DNA from: CAIVPM01 sp964477265
GTDB lineage: Bacteria; Bacteroidota; Bacteroidia; Chitinophagales; Chitinophagaceae
Reading direction: 5' to 3'
NCBI GenBank assembly: GCA_964477265.1
Contig: CAYZDJ010000008.1
Coordinates: 1-64,000 of the forward strand
DNA length: 64,000 bases
Part shown: one piece after another, positions 28,180 to 36,700 of the stretch
How the letters are laid out: every line of letters begins with the position of its first letter
How positions within the stretch are numbered: position 1 is the stretch's first letter
Notes under the pieces: model-generated
Told to the model about the DNA's origin: nothing
Databases searched by the model: none
The model's input: the letters and a program-made list of their open reading frames with translations, nothing else
Translations under genes and position numbers: made by a program

Positions 28180-28263
28180 ATCATTTTAAAGCAAATTTAT
28201 TTTCTTACAGACCCTATATCTTTAACCAATAAACTTAAAGCTATATATTAATCTCAACTCCCT

Positions 28264-28271
28264 TAACTTCG
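28264..28271 (+). promoter_or_regulatory. Candidate -7 promoter box (TAACTTCG) for queA
   Basis: TAnnTTCG sits 70 bp before the queA ATG in the context CCCTTAACTTCGC. Almost the same context (CCCTTAACTTCGCC) occurs at the ileS promoter (33653-33660). Confidence 0.4.
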
Positions 28272-28282
28272 CAGCCTTTAAA

Positions 28283-28335
28283 AATGATACTGCCCCGTAA
28301 GGCGGTGGCAAGTTCATAAAAATTTTAAAGTCATT
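28283..28335 (+). promoter_or_regulatory. Possible structured leader of queA
   Basis: A GC-rich island in an AT-rich leader forms CTGCC-loop-GGCGG (28290-28294 with 28301-28305). An outer AATGA/TCATT pair (28283-28287 with 28331-28335) may close it just before the ATG at 28342. It does not match the preQ1-I consensus I know, so a regulatory role in queuosine synthesis is a guess based on position. Confidence 0.25.
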
Positions 28336-28341
28336 AAAATT

Positions 28342-29391
28342 ATGAAGCTTAGCTCATTTCGTTACGATCTTCCTTTAAACCTGATTGCACAAAATCCTAC
28401 AAAACGCCGAGAAGACAGTCGTTTACTTGTGGTAAATAAAAAGACTGGTGAAATGCACAACAAACATTTTAAAGACATTCTTGAGTTTTTCGATGACAAA
28501 GATGTTTTTGTGGTAAACAATACAAAAGTTTTTCCTGCACGCATGTATGGACGCAAGGAAAAAACAGGTGCAAAAATTGAAGTGTTTTTGTTGCGTGAAT
28601 TAAATAAGCCAAATCGCCTTTGGGATGTAATTGTTGATCCCGCAAGAAAAATTCGTGTAGGCAATAAATTATATTTTGGCGAAAATGAAGAACTGGTTGC
28701 AGAAGTAATTGACAATACCACAAGCCGTGGGCGTACCATTAAATTTTTGTGGGAAGGCAGCGAGGAAAGTTTTAAAGCAATGCTTGAGCATCTTGGCGAA
28801 ACACCTTTGCCAAAATACATTAAACGCAAGCCAGATGAAGAAGACAGGGAAAGGTATCAAACTGTATATGCAAAATATGAAGGTGCAGTAAGTGCACCAA
28901 CTGCAGGTTTGCATTTTAGCAAGGAATTAATTAAACGTTGCGAAATTCATGGAATTAAGTTTGCCGAAGTTACCTTACATACTGGTCTTGGCACATTCAG
29001 ACCAATTGAAGTAGAAGATTTATCTAAGCATAAAATGGATGCAGAATATTTCAGGATTCCTGAAGAAGCTGCTGCCACTGTAAATAAAGCAAAAGACAAA
29101 GACCACCGTGTATGTGCTATTGGCACAACAACCATGAGGGCTTTGGAAGCAAGCTTTACTGCTGAAGGAAGATTAAAGCCTGCAGAAGGTTGGACAAACA
29201 ACTTTATTCATCCACCTTACGACTTTAGTGTTGCCGACTCTTTGGTAACTAACTTTAACTTGCCAAAAACAAGCCTGTTAATTTTAACCTGTGCGTTTGC
29301 AGGATATGATTTAACAATGGAAGCCTATAAAAAAGCTATTAAAGACAAGTATCGCTTTTTCAGTTATGGTGATGCCATGCTGGTAATATAA
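28342..29391 (+). CDS. queA: S-adenosylmethionine:tRNA ribosyltransferase-isomerase
   Basis: QueA converts preQ1 at the wobble position of tRNA to epoxyqueuosine using the ribosyl part of SAM. At 349 residues it has the normal length. Family signatures include FRYDLPLNLIAQNPTKRRE at the N-terminus, the VFPARMYGRKEKTGAKIE segment near 65, APTAGLHFSKEL near 185 and VTLHTGLGTFRPIEVED near 210. The ATG start follows the leader described at 28283-28335. greA follows after 116 bp with its own promoter. Confidence 0.96.
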   Translation: MKLSSFRYDLPLNLIAQNPTKRREDSRLLVVNKKTGEMHNKHFKDILEFFDDKDVFVVNNTKVFPARMYGRKEKTGAKIEVFLLRELNKPNRLWDVIVDPARKIRVGNKLYFGENEELVAEVIDNTTSRGRTIKFLWEGSEESFKAMLEHLGETPLPKYIKRKPDEEDRERYQTVYAKYEGAVSAPTAGLHFSKELIKRCEIHGIKFAEVTLHTGLGTFRPIEVEDLSKHKMDAEYFRIPEEAAATVNKAKDKDHRVCAIGTTTMRALEASFTAEGRLKPAEGWTNNFIHPPYDFSVADSLVTNFNLPKTSLLILTCAFAGYDLTMEAYKKAIKDKYRFFSYGDAMLVI

Positions 29392-29432
29392 GCAGGTAAA
29401 TAAAAAATATTTTTCTAAGAAATTAACTTGTA

Positions 29433-29475
29433 TATTTTTGTAACACAACGCTGCACCTAAAAAGTGTGGCGTTGT
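29433..29475 (+). promoter_or_regulatory. greA promoter box followed at once by a hairpin and T tract
   Basis: TATTTTTG (29433-29440) matches TAnnTTTG. Five bases later an ACAACGC/GCGTTGT stem (29445-29451 with 29469-29475) is followed by a run of seven T. The hairpin could be the queA terminator, or, since the start site would fall at its base, an attenuator at the very start of the greA transcript. Confidence 0.45.
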
Positions 29476-29507
29476 ATTTTTTTAATATTTTAATAAACGA
29501 TGAATTT

Positions 29508-29975
29508 ATGAGCGAATATGTAACCAAAGAAACCTTTGAAAAAATGCGTGAAGAGCTGCATAGATTAAAATCTATTGAAAGGCCTGCAGCCAGTAAAGCT
29601 ATTGCAGAAGCAAGGGAAAAAGGCGATTTAAAGGAAAATGCAGAATATGACAGTGCTAAGGAAGCACAGGGAATGCTTGAGGCAAAAATAAAGCAGCTTG
29701 AAGGAACTATTGCTACTTCTAAAATTGTTGACCCATCTACCATAGATACCAGTAAAGTAAGCATTTTAACCAAGGTAACCATTACCAATATGGCTACTAA
29801 AAAGCAGGTTGCTTACCAGATTGTTGGCGAAAAGGAAGCTGATTTAAAGGCACAAAAAATATCTGCCTCATCACCAATTGGTAAAGGATTGCTTGGCAAA
29901 AAGAAAGGCGAGGTTGCCGAAATACAGGCTCCCAACGGAATACTGAAATTTAAGATTGATAAAATTGAAATTTAA
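29508..29975 (+). CDS. greA: Transcript cleavage factor GreA
   Basis: GreA enters the RNA polymerase secondary channel and rescues backtracked complexes by transcript cleavage. The 155-residue protein shows the N-terminal coiled coil. The acidic tip GDLKENAEYDSAKE near residue 42 and the C-terminal domain SPIGKGLLGKKKGE are both present. The longest frame starts 14 codons upstream with a non-ATG codon inside the hairpin/T-tract region, so ATG 29508 (MSEYVTKETF) is the start. Confidence 0.96.
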   Translation: MSEYVTKETFEKMREELHRLKSIERPAASKAIAEAREKGDLKENAEYDSAKEAQGMLEAKIKQLEGTIATSKIVDPSTIDTSKVSILTKVTITNMATKKQVAYQIVGEKEADLKAQKISASSPIGKGLLGKKKGEVAEIQAPNGILKFKIDKIEI

Positions 29976-30010
29976 TTTAAAAAGTCGAGCAATATGCTCG
30001 ACTTTTTAAA
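29976..30010. terminator. Terminator after greA
   Basis: A 16-bp stem (29976-29991 with 29995-30010) with core AAAAAGTCGAGCA/TGCTCGACTTTTT ends in a T tract and could work on both strands. The HIT gene starts 19 bp later and so needs read-through or a promoter inside the short gap. Confidence 0.85.
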
Positions 30011-30029
30011 TTCACAATGAAATAAAATT

Positions 30030-30425
30030 ATGACTATTTTTTCTAAAATTATTGCAGGAGAAATCCCCAGTTATAAAATTGCAGAAAATAATAAATTCTA
30101 TGCTTTTTTAGATATTTTTCCCTTGCAAAAGGGACACACACTTGTAGTGCCCAAAATAGAGGTTGACAAGGTTTTTGATGTGCCAGATAAGTACTTAAAT
30201 GAGGCATTAACATTTGCAAAGCCCATAGCAAATGCTATTGAAAAAGCATTCGCCTGCAATCGTGTAAGTCTTGTTACAGTTGGGCTTGAAGTGCCTCATG
30301 CACATTTTCATTTAATACCCATTAATGAACCAAACGATATTAATTTTGCCAATAAAAAATTGCAGTTAAGCAAAGAGGAGTTTATTGAAATACAGCAAAG
30401 TATAATTGCATTATTGGACAAATAA
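30030..30425 (+). CDS. HIT-family nucleotide hydrolase
   Basis: At 131 residues this is a Hint-type histidine triad protein. The catalytic triad motif HAHFHLIP lies near residue 90. The N-terminal IFSKIIAGEIPSYKIAENN is the standard HIT opening (a Hint that has lost the zinc-binding cysteines). Proteins of this group cleave nucleoside phosphoramidates or adenylates. The cellular role is not fixed. It sits directly after the greA terminator. Confidence 0.9.
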   Translation: MTIFSKIIAGEIPSYKIAENNKFYAFLDIFPLQKGHTLVVPKIEVDKVFDVPDKYLNEALTFAKPIANAIEKAFACNRVSLVTVGLEVPHAHFHLIPINEPNDINFANKKLQLSKEEFIEIQQSIIALLDK

Positions 30426-30572
30426 AAATAAAAGTTGGAAGTTTACAATAAAAGCCTATACATTCGCAATGTCGATTACAGAATAATTAAGGTTTCTTAA
30501 AGTGTTTTTGTAAATGCTAAAGGATGATTGGTTTACTGTAATTTATTTTTTAATTTTTTAATCATTTACAAA

Positions 30573-30968
30573 ATGAACATTTACGTTGGAAATCTTAGTT
30601 GGAACATGACTAATGATGATTTAAACACACTTTTCGCTCCTTATGGCGAAGTAATTTCTGCTAAAATTGTTACCGACAAATTTAAAGGTGACAGAAGCAA
30701 AGGATTTGGCTTTGTTGAAATGGGTGATGAAGATGGTAAAGCTGCTATTGCTGCTTTAAACGAAACAGAACACGATGGCAGAAAAATCGTAGTTAATGAA
30801 TCTCAACCTCGTCCTGCTGGCGAACGTCGTCCTGGTGGCGGTGGTTCAAGAGGTGGATTTGGTGGTGGCAACCGTGGTGGCGGTGGTGGCTACAACAGAG
30901 ACAGAAGCTCTGGTGGTGGATACGGCAGAGACAGAAACTCTGGCAGTGGTGGTTATAACAGATATTAA
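30573..30968 (+). CDS. RRM-type RNA-binding protein with Gly/Arg-rich tail
   Basis: One RRM fold fills residues 1-80, with RNP2 IYVGNLSW at 2-9 and RNP1 KGFGFVEM near residue 44. It is followed by a ~45-residue tail rich in Gly, Arg, Asn and Tyr. Small RRM proteins with such tails are often cold-induced RNA chaperones in bacteria. That is family knowledge, not shown here. The longest frame starts upstream at a non-ATG codon, but MNIYVGNL at 30573 is the proper RRM start. A long leader (about 147 bp from the HIT gene) could carry regulation. Confidence 0.92.
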   Translation: MNIYVGNLSWNMTNDDLNTLFAPYGEVISAKIVTDKFKGDRSKGFGFVEMGDEDGKAAIAALNETEHDGRKIVVNESQPRPAGERRPGGGGSRGGFGGGNRGGGGGYNRDRSSGGGYGRDRNSGSGGYNRY

Positions 30969-30989
30969 TATCAACAATAACTTATACGT

Positions 30990-31022
30990 AAAAAGCTGTT
31001 CCAAAATTTGGAACAGCTTTTT
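30990..31022 (+). terminator. Terminator after the RRM gene
   Basis: The stem AAAAAGCTGTTCC/GGAACAGCTTTTT (30990-31002 with 31010-31022) is followed by more T. Confidence 0.9.
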
Positions 31023-31056
31023 TTATTTGCAAAATAAATTGCCATAATATTGTAAT

Positions 31057-31560
31057 ATGATGCTTAACGAATTGAATGGCTTGCCAACTGATGCACTGCA
31101 ACAGGAGCTTTTTAAATGTTGTGGCTCTGCAAAATGGAGTAAAGAACTGGCAGCCTGCTTTCCTTTTGATAGTATTGAAGGTTTAATGTATTGTTCTGAT
31201 AAAATATGGGCTAAATGCAGTGAACAGGATTTTCATGAAGCATTTACCCACCACCCAAAAATTGGAGATATTGAAAGCCTTAAAAAGAAGTTTGCAAATA
31301 CCGCAGCCTGGGCAGGCAACGAGCAAAGTGGTGCTGCAACTGCATCTCAACAAACACTTGAAGCATTGGCAAAAGGCAACGATGATTATGAAAAAAAATT
31401 TGGCTACATATTTATTGTATGTGCCACAGGCAAAACGGCAGAGGAAATGCTGAATATTTTATTGGCAAGGTTATCTAACAATAAGGAAGAAGAAATTACC
31501 ATTGCTGCTGCCGAGCAAAATAAAATTACACATTTAAGATTAAGAAAGCTATTGGCATAA
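31057..31560 (+). CDS. uraD: OHCU decarboxylase (urate pathway)
   Basis: The enzyme decarboxylates 2-oxo-4-hydroxy-4-carboxy-5-ureidoimidazoline to S-allantoin. The 167-residue helical protein shows the conserved catalytic histidine in FHEAFTHHPKIGD near residue 65. A WAGNEQSGA segment follows near 88, and FGYIFIVCATGKTAEEML near 118. The ATG start follows the RRM terminator by 34 bp. The next gene, uraH, catalyses the preceding step, so the two form an operon. No urate oxidase gene is seen in the window. Confidence 0.93.
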   Translation: MMLNELNGLPTDALQQELFKCCGSAKWSKELAACFPFDSIEGLMYCSDKIWAKCSEQDFHEAFTHHPKIGDIESLKKKFANTAAWAGNEQSGAATASQQTLEALAKGNDDYEKKFGYIFIVCATGKTAEEMLNILLARLSNNKEEEITIAAAEQNKITHLRLRKLLA

Positions 31561-31606
31561 ATCCATTCGCTTTAAACTACTAACTATAAACTATTAACTA
31601 AATTGA

Positions 31607-31945
31607 ATGAGCCAGCTTACAACACATATACTTGATACTACAAAAGGAAAACCTGCACAAAACGTAAAGATTATTTTATATAAAAATCACAACAATAGTT
31701 TTGAAGAAATTGCCAGTGGTATTACCAATACTGATGGTAGGATACCAGATTTATTACCCAAAGATTTAATTGTAGAAAAAGGTATTTATAAAATGAAATT
31801 TGAAACAAAAACATATTTTGACAGTATGAGTGTACAAACATTTTATCCTTTTGTAGAGATTGTTTTTAATATAGAAACTGCCGAGCATTACCATATACCA
31901 TTATTGTTGAATCCCTTTGGCTACAGCACTTACAGGGGAAGTTGA
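31607..31945 (+). CDS. uraH: 5-hydroxyisourate hydrolase (transthyretin-like)
   Basis: The enzyme opens the ring of 5-hydroxyisourate, the product of urate oxidation. It has 112 residues with the family signatures: N-terminal LTTHILDTTKGKPA with the active-site histidine, TNTDGRI near residue 40 and the C-terminal signature tetrapeptide YRGS, right at the end. It lies 46 bp after uraD on the same strand. Confidence 0.94.
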   Translation: MSQLTTHILDTTKGKPAQNVKIILYKNHNNSFEEIASGITNTDGRIPDLLPKDLIVEKGIYKMKFETKTYFDSMSVQTFYPFVEIVFNIETAEHYHIPLLLNPFGYSTYRGS

Positions 31946-32007
31946 TTGTAATGAGTGACATTTAAAAATACTAATAACCAACCACTAATAACTAATTACT
32001 ACTAAAG

Positions 32008-33441
32008 ATGAATTTTTCAATACAAGACTCACAAAAAGAACAACTGCTAAATGAATTGCAGGTAGCTAATGTAAAGTTTCAAAAAACTTACCCAGGAGAT
32101 AAACCAGACAGGCAAGCTGTACACACGGTTTATGGCGGTGCCAATCTTTTTAAAAGCGATACCACACATAAAATGGGCGAAGTAGCTTTAAAGAACTTAC
32201 TAAGCAATGCACCCAATTTTGTTGTATTGGCAAATGTGTTAAAGTTAGATGGCTACGAACATTTACCTCATTTGGAGAAAGACATAGCAGACTTAACTGC
32301 ACGTTTAGATGCCATGACAGAAGCACAACGTAAGCAAGAGCACGCATGGCTTTCATACACCATCTACAATAAAATAATTGCCAAGCTCCAAAGCGAGGCA
32401 ATTGAAGACTTTAGGATAGATTTTGAAGATGGCTTTGGCAACAGGCCAGATGCAGAAGAAGATGCAACTGCTGTAAATGCTGCAACAGAACTGGCAATTG
32501 GTATGGAGAACAAAACCATTTCGCCGTTTATTGGCATAAGGATAAAACCTTTTACCGAAGATTTAAAAGCACGTGGCGTAAGGACTTTAGATATTTTTTT
32601 AACAACATTGCTGGACAAAACAGGTGGCAAGCTACCAAACAATTTTGTGGTAATGTTGCCTAAAGTAACCATACCAGAACAGGTAATTACATTGATAAGA
32701 ATGTTTGAAATCATTGAGAAAAAATACAATTTGCCGTCAGGTACTTTACAAATGGAGACAATGGTGGAAGCTACGCAAATTGTAATGGATGATGAAGGGC
32801 GAAACCCTTTAATGAGAATTGTAAGGGCAAGTGAAGGCAGGCTGATTGCTGCACATTTTGGGACATACGATTATACTGCATCTTGTGGCATTACTGCTAA
32901 ATACCAAACAATGGCACACAGTGTTTGCGACTTTGCACACCACGTTACAAAAGTGGCATTAAGCCACACAGGTATTTTTTTAAGCGATGGTGCAACCAAT
33001 GTAATGCCTATTGGTCCACATCGTGGCGATAATTTAACTTTTGAACAGCAAAGGGAAAACAGGGAAGCCGTGCACAAAGGCTGGCAAATTGCATACAACC
33101 ACACAATGCATTCATTAATTAATGGAATGTACCAGGGCTGGGATTTGAATCCTGCACAAGTGCCCATGCGTTATGCAGCCACTTATAATTTCTTTTTAGG
33201 AAGTATTAATGATGCTACAAATCGTTTAAAGATATTTGTAGAGCGTGCAGCAATATCAACACTTACAGGCGATATCTTTGATGATGCTGCAACAGGTCAG
33301 GGATTGCTTAACTTCTTTTTAAAGGCATTAAATTGTGGTGCCATTACCGAAGAAGAAGCAACTGCAACAGGCTTAACCATTGAAGAAATAAGGACAAGAA
33401 GCTTTTATAAAATATTGCAGGCACGAAGGGCAAAAAAATAG
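32008..33441 (+). CDS. CitE/malate synthase-like TIM-barrel enzyme (DUF6986-type)
   Basis: This 477-residue protein resembles the aldolase/citrate lyase superfamily. Acidic metal-binding sites are visible in RIDFEDGFGNR near residue 138 and LQMETMVEATQ near 248, and there is a conserved GTYDYTASCGI near 287. Relatives carry labels such as DUF6986 or 'phosphoenolpyruvate kinase', with no firm function. It follows uraH by 62 bp, so it probably shares the operon. A role in using glyoxylate from allantoin breakdown, as a malate synthase-like enzyme, is an inference from context. A terminator follows. Confidence 0.65.
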   Translation: MNFSIQDSQKEQLLNELQVANVKFQKTYPGDKPDRQAVHTVYGGANLFKSDTTHKMGEVALKNLLSNAPNFVVLANVLKLDGYEHLPHLEKDIADLTARLDAMTEAQRKQEHAWLSYTIYNKIIAKLQSEAIEDFRIDFEDGFGNRPDAEEDATAVNAATELAIGMENKTISPFIGIRIKPFTEDLKARGVRTLDIFLTTLLDKTGGKLPNNFVVMLPKVTIPEQVITLIRMFEIIEKKYNLPSGTLQMETMVEATQIVMDDEGRNPLMRIVRASEGRLIAAHFGTYDYTASCGITAKYQTMAHSVCDFAHHVTKVALSHTGIFLSDGATNVMPIGPHRGDNLTFEQQRENREAVHKGWQIAYNHTMHSLINGMYQGWDLNPAQVPMRYAATYNFFLGSINDATNRLKIFVERAAISTLTGDIFDDAATGQGLLNFFLKALNCGAITEEEATATGLTIEEIRTRSFYKILQARRAKK

Positions 33442-33455
33442 CTTAAAATTTTTCA

Positions 33456-33630
33456 GGGGCAGTCAAAGCCAGAACTATTTTCAACTATAGTTCTGGCTTT
33501 TCGTTTCAAGTCCTCGCTACACTACGTTTCGCTGTGGGCTTTTCACTTCAAATAACATTCACGAATACCTTTAGTATTATTTAAAAAACATTCGTAATCC
33601 AGCAGCCTTTCAGCAATTGCATTTCTATTC
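33456..33630 (-). repeat. Dispersed intergenic repeat, copy 2 (inverted)
   Basis: Read on the - strand it shows the same ordered blocks as 163-351: GAATAG, GAAAGGCTGC, GAAGTGAAAAGCCCACAGC, TGTAGCGAGGACTTGAAACG and CTGCCCC. A ~45-base filler containing an ACGAAT/ATTCGT pair replaces the filler of copy 1. Together with the ileS leader it fills the 309-bp gap before ileS. Confidence 0.7.
33465..33500 (+). terminator. Terminator of the uraD-uraH operon
   Basis: A 14-bp perfect stem AAAGCCAGAACTAT/ATAGTTCTGGCTTT (33465-33478 with 33487-33500) has an 8-base loop and a T-rich end. It is also part of the dispersed repeat at 33456-33630. Confidence 0.82.
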
Positions 33631-33652
33631 ATCAAACAAACTTTCCAACCCT

Positions 33653-33660
33653 TAACTTCG
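33653..33660 (+). promoter_or_regulatory. Candidate -7 promoter box (TAACTTCG) for ileS
   Basis: TAnnTTCG lies 90 bp before the ileS ATG in the context CCCTTAACTTCGCC, nearly identical to that before queA. Confidence 0.4.
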
Positions 33661-33672
33661 CCAACCTAAAAA

Positions 33673-33741
33673 AGTTTAAAGTTCAAAAGTTTAAAGTTTA
33701 AAGTTGTGCAATAACATAACCTTAAACCTTAAACCTTAAAC
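33673..33741. repeat. Heptamer repeats in the ileS leader
   Basis: GTTTAAA/GTTCAAA units (33674-33706) are followed after a short spacer by three exact CCTTAAA units (33720-33740). The two blocks are nearly complementary, so the leader may fold, though with mismatches. It does not resemble a T-box. Confidence 0.65.
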
Positions 33742-33750
33742 GTGCAACAA

Positions 33751-36700
33751 ATGAATAAGTACAAAGAATTTGGTGGGTTGAATTTACCATCTATAGAAAA
33801 AGAAATATTGGCAAAATGGGAAGCAGAGCAGGCTTTTGAAAAAAGTGTGGAATTGCGTGAAGGTGCAACGCCTTTTGTGTTTTACGAAGGTCCACCAAGT
33901 GCTAATGGAATGCCAGGCATACACCACGTTATCAGCAGAACATTGAAAGATTTGGTGTGTAGATACAAGACTATGCAAGGCTTTCAAGTAAAACGTAAAG
34001 GTGGTTGGGATACACACGGTTTGCCAATAGAATTAGGCGTTGAGAAAGAATTGGGCATTACAAAAGAAGATATTGGTAAAACAATTTCGGTTGAAGCATA
34101 TAACCAAAAATGCAGAGAAGCAGTTTTAAGGTATAAAAATGAGTGGGATAACATTACCAAAAAAATGGGTTATTGGGTGGACTTGAAAAATCCATACATC
34201 ACTTATGAAAACAATTATATAGAAAGCCTTTGGTGGATATTGAAGCAATTATTCAATAAAGGTTTGTTGTACGAAAGTGTGAGCATTCAGCCATATTCAC
34301 CAGCAGCAGGAACAGGTTTGTCTTCTCACGAATTGAACCAGCCAGGCACTTATAAGGATGTGAAAGATACAAGTGCAACAGTGATGTTTAAAGTTGCTGA
34401 TAAGTCAAAACTCAAAATTGAAAACCTAAACGAAGATGTTTACTTTTTAGCCTGGACAACTACACCTTGGACTTTACCATCAAACTTGGGATTGACAGTT
34501 GGTGGGAATATTGATTATGTTTTAGTAGAATGCAATAATCAAAATGATAGAACGATTAAGAACAAAGTTATCGTTGCAAAAAAACTTTTATATAAATCCT
34601 TATCGTTAGAGTTAAATGAAATCTATAAACAAATTGAGAGAGAAGAAAAAGCTGCGATTGATGTTTTAAAAAATGAAAGATCAGAAAAAGCCAAGATTTG
34701 GAATCGAATTCAAGATGAAAGAATAAAAGCATTTAACAATGGTGATGAATATTCTGACATTAAATCATTAATCAAATTGAAAGAAGCTGGGCTTTTAGAA
34801 ATTGATTTTTTAGCTCAATTCAAAGGCTCTGAATTAGAAGGAATACAATACGAACAATTACTTCCTTTTGAATCTAACAATCCTGAAAATCCAAATTCAT
34901 TTAAAGTTTTATTAGGCGATTTTGTAACCACAGAGGATGGAACAGGTATCGTTCATACAGCACCTGCTTTTGGTGCAGATGACTATAAAGTTGGAAAAAA
35001 ATACGACATTGGAATTTTGACAATGGTTGACAGGCGTGGTAAATTTTTAGCAGGAATAAAAGATGATGTGTTTTTGTATGGCGAAGAATATGTAAAAGAA
35101 GCATACTTAACAGATGCTGAAAAAGAAGTTGAATTTGCAAAGCAGAAACAAATTTTAGAAGCTCACGGCAAGGTAAAAGATTTAAAGAAATATTTAAGTG
35201 TTGATGACAGGATTGTGTTGAAGTTGCAGGAAGAAGGCAAGCTATTTAAGAAAGAAAAATACGACCATAATTATCCTCATTGTTGGCGTACAGATAAACC
35301 GATTTTGTATTATCCTTTGGATGCCTGGTTTATTAAAACCACAGCATTAAAAGATAGAATGGTTAAGCTGAATAAAACCATTAACTGGAAGCCCAAAAGC
35401 ACTGGTGAAGGGCGTTTTGGCAATTGGTTAGAGAATATGGTTGATTGGAATTTAAGTAGAAGTAGATATTGGGGAACGCCATTGCCAGTTTGGAAAACAG
35501 AAGATGGTGAAGAGCAAATTTGCATTGGTTCTATACAAGAATTGAATGATGCTATTCGTAAAGCCAATGAAGTTTTAGGTGGTGATGTAAACAAGCATTA
35601 TTTGCACGAAGGTATTTTAGATTTACACAAACCTTATGTGGATGATATTATTTTGGTAAGCCCAGGTGGCAAGCCAATGCAGCGTGTTTCAGACCTTATT
35701 GATGTTTGGTTTGACAGTGGTGCAATGCCTTATGCACAGCATCATTTTCCTTTTGAAAACAAGGAACTATTTGCCAACAATTATCCAGCAGATTTTATTG
35801 CTGAAGGTGTTGACCAAACTCGTGGTTGGTTTTATACTTTGCACGCCATTGGTTCGTTAATTAAAGAAAGTGTTATTGAGGAATTAGAGAAAGATAATTT
35901 GCCAACAGATAAAGTAGATGGCAGGGCTTACAAAACTGTTGTGAGCAATGGTTTGGTGCTTGATAAAAATGGCAACAAGATGAGCAAGCGTTTGGGCAAT
36001 GTTGTCAATCCTTTTGAAACCATTGATAAATATGGTGCAGATGCTACACGTTGGTATTTAATCACCAATGCAAGTCCTTGGGATAATTTGAAATTTGATA
36101 TTGCAGGCATCCAGGAAGTGCAACGTAAATTCTTTGGAACATTATACAACACTTATCAATTCTTTGCTTTGTATGCAAATGTTGATGGCTTTGCTTTCAA
36201 AGAAGATTATATAGCATTGGAACAAAGACCAGAAATTGACAGGTGGATTTTGTCTTCACTCAATACATTGATTAAAAAATGTAATGAAGCAATGGACGAT
36301 TATGAGCCAACACAAGCTGGTCGTTTAATAGAGGAATTTGTAGATGAGCATTTAAGCAACTGGTATGTTCGCTTGTGCAGAAGGCGTTTCTGGAAAGGCG
36401 AATATGAGCAGGATAAAATTGCTGCTTATCAAACCTTGTACGAATGCTTGGAAACATTATGCAAATTGATTGCACCTATTTCACCATTTTTTAGTGATGC
36501 TGTTTTCCAAAATTTGAATGCAATAACAAATAGGTATAATACCTCTTCAATACATCATATTGCTTATCCAAAAGCTAATGAAACAGCTATTGATGCTGCA
36601 TTGGAAGAAAGAATGCAGTTGGCACAGGATACTTGTAGTTTGGTATTGAGTTTAAGAAAGAAAGTAAATATTAAAGTTCGTCAGCCTTTGCAAAAGCTAA

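Noticed and set aside
33673..33741. T-box or other known leader RNA before ileS
   Set aside because: No T-box motif, only AT heptamer repeats; pairing has mismatches.
33900..33990. Missing first histidine of the HIGH motif in IleRS (GIHH)
   Set aside because: Expected variant of the long eukaryote-like IleRS of this phylum; KMSKR is intact.
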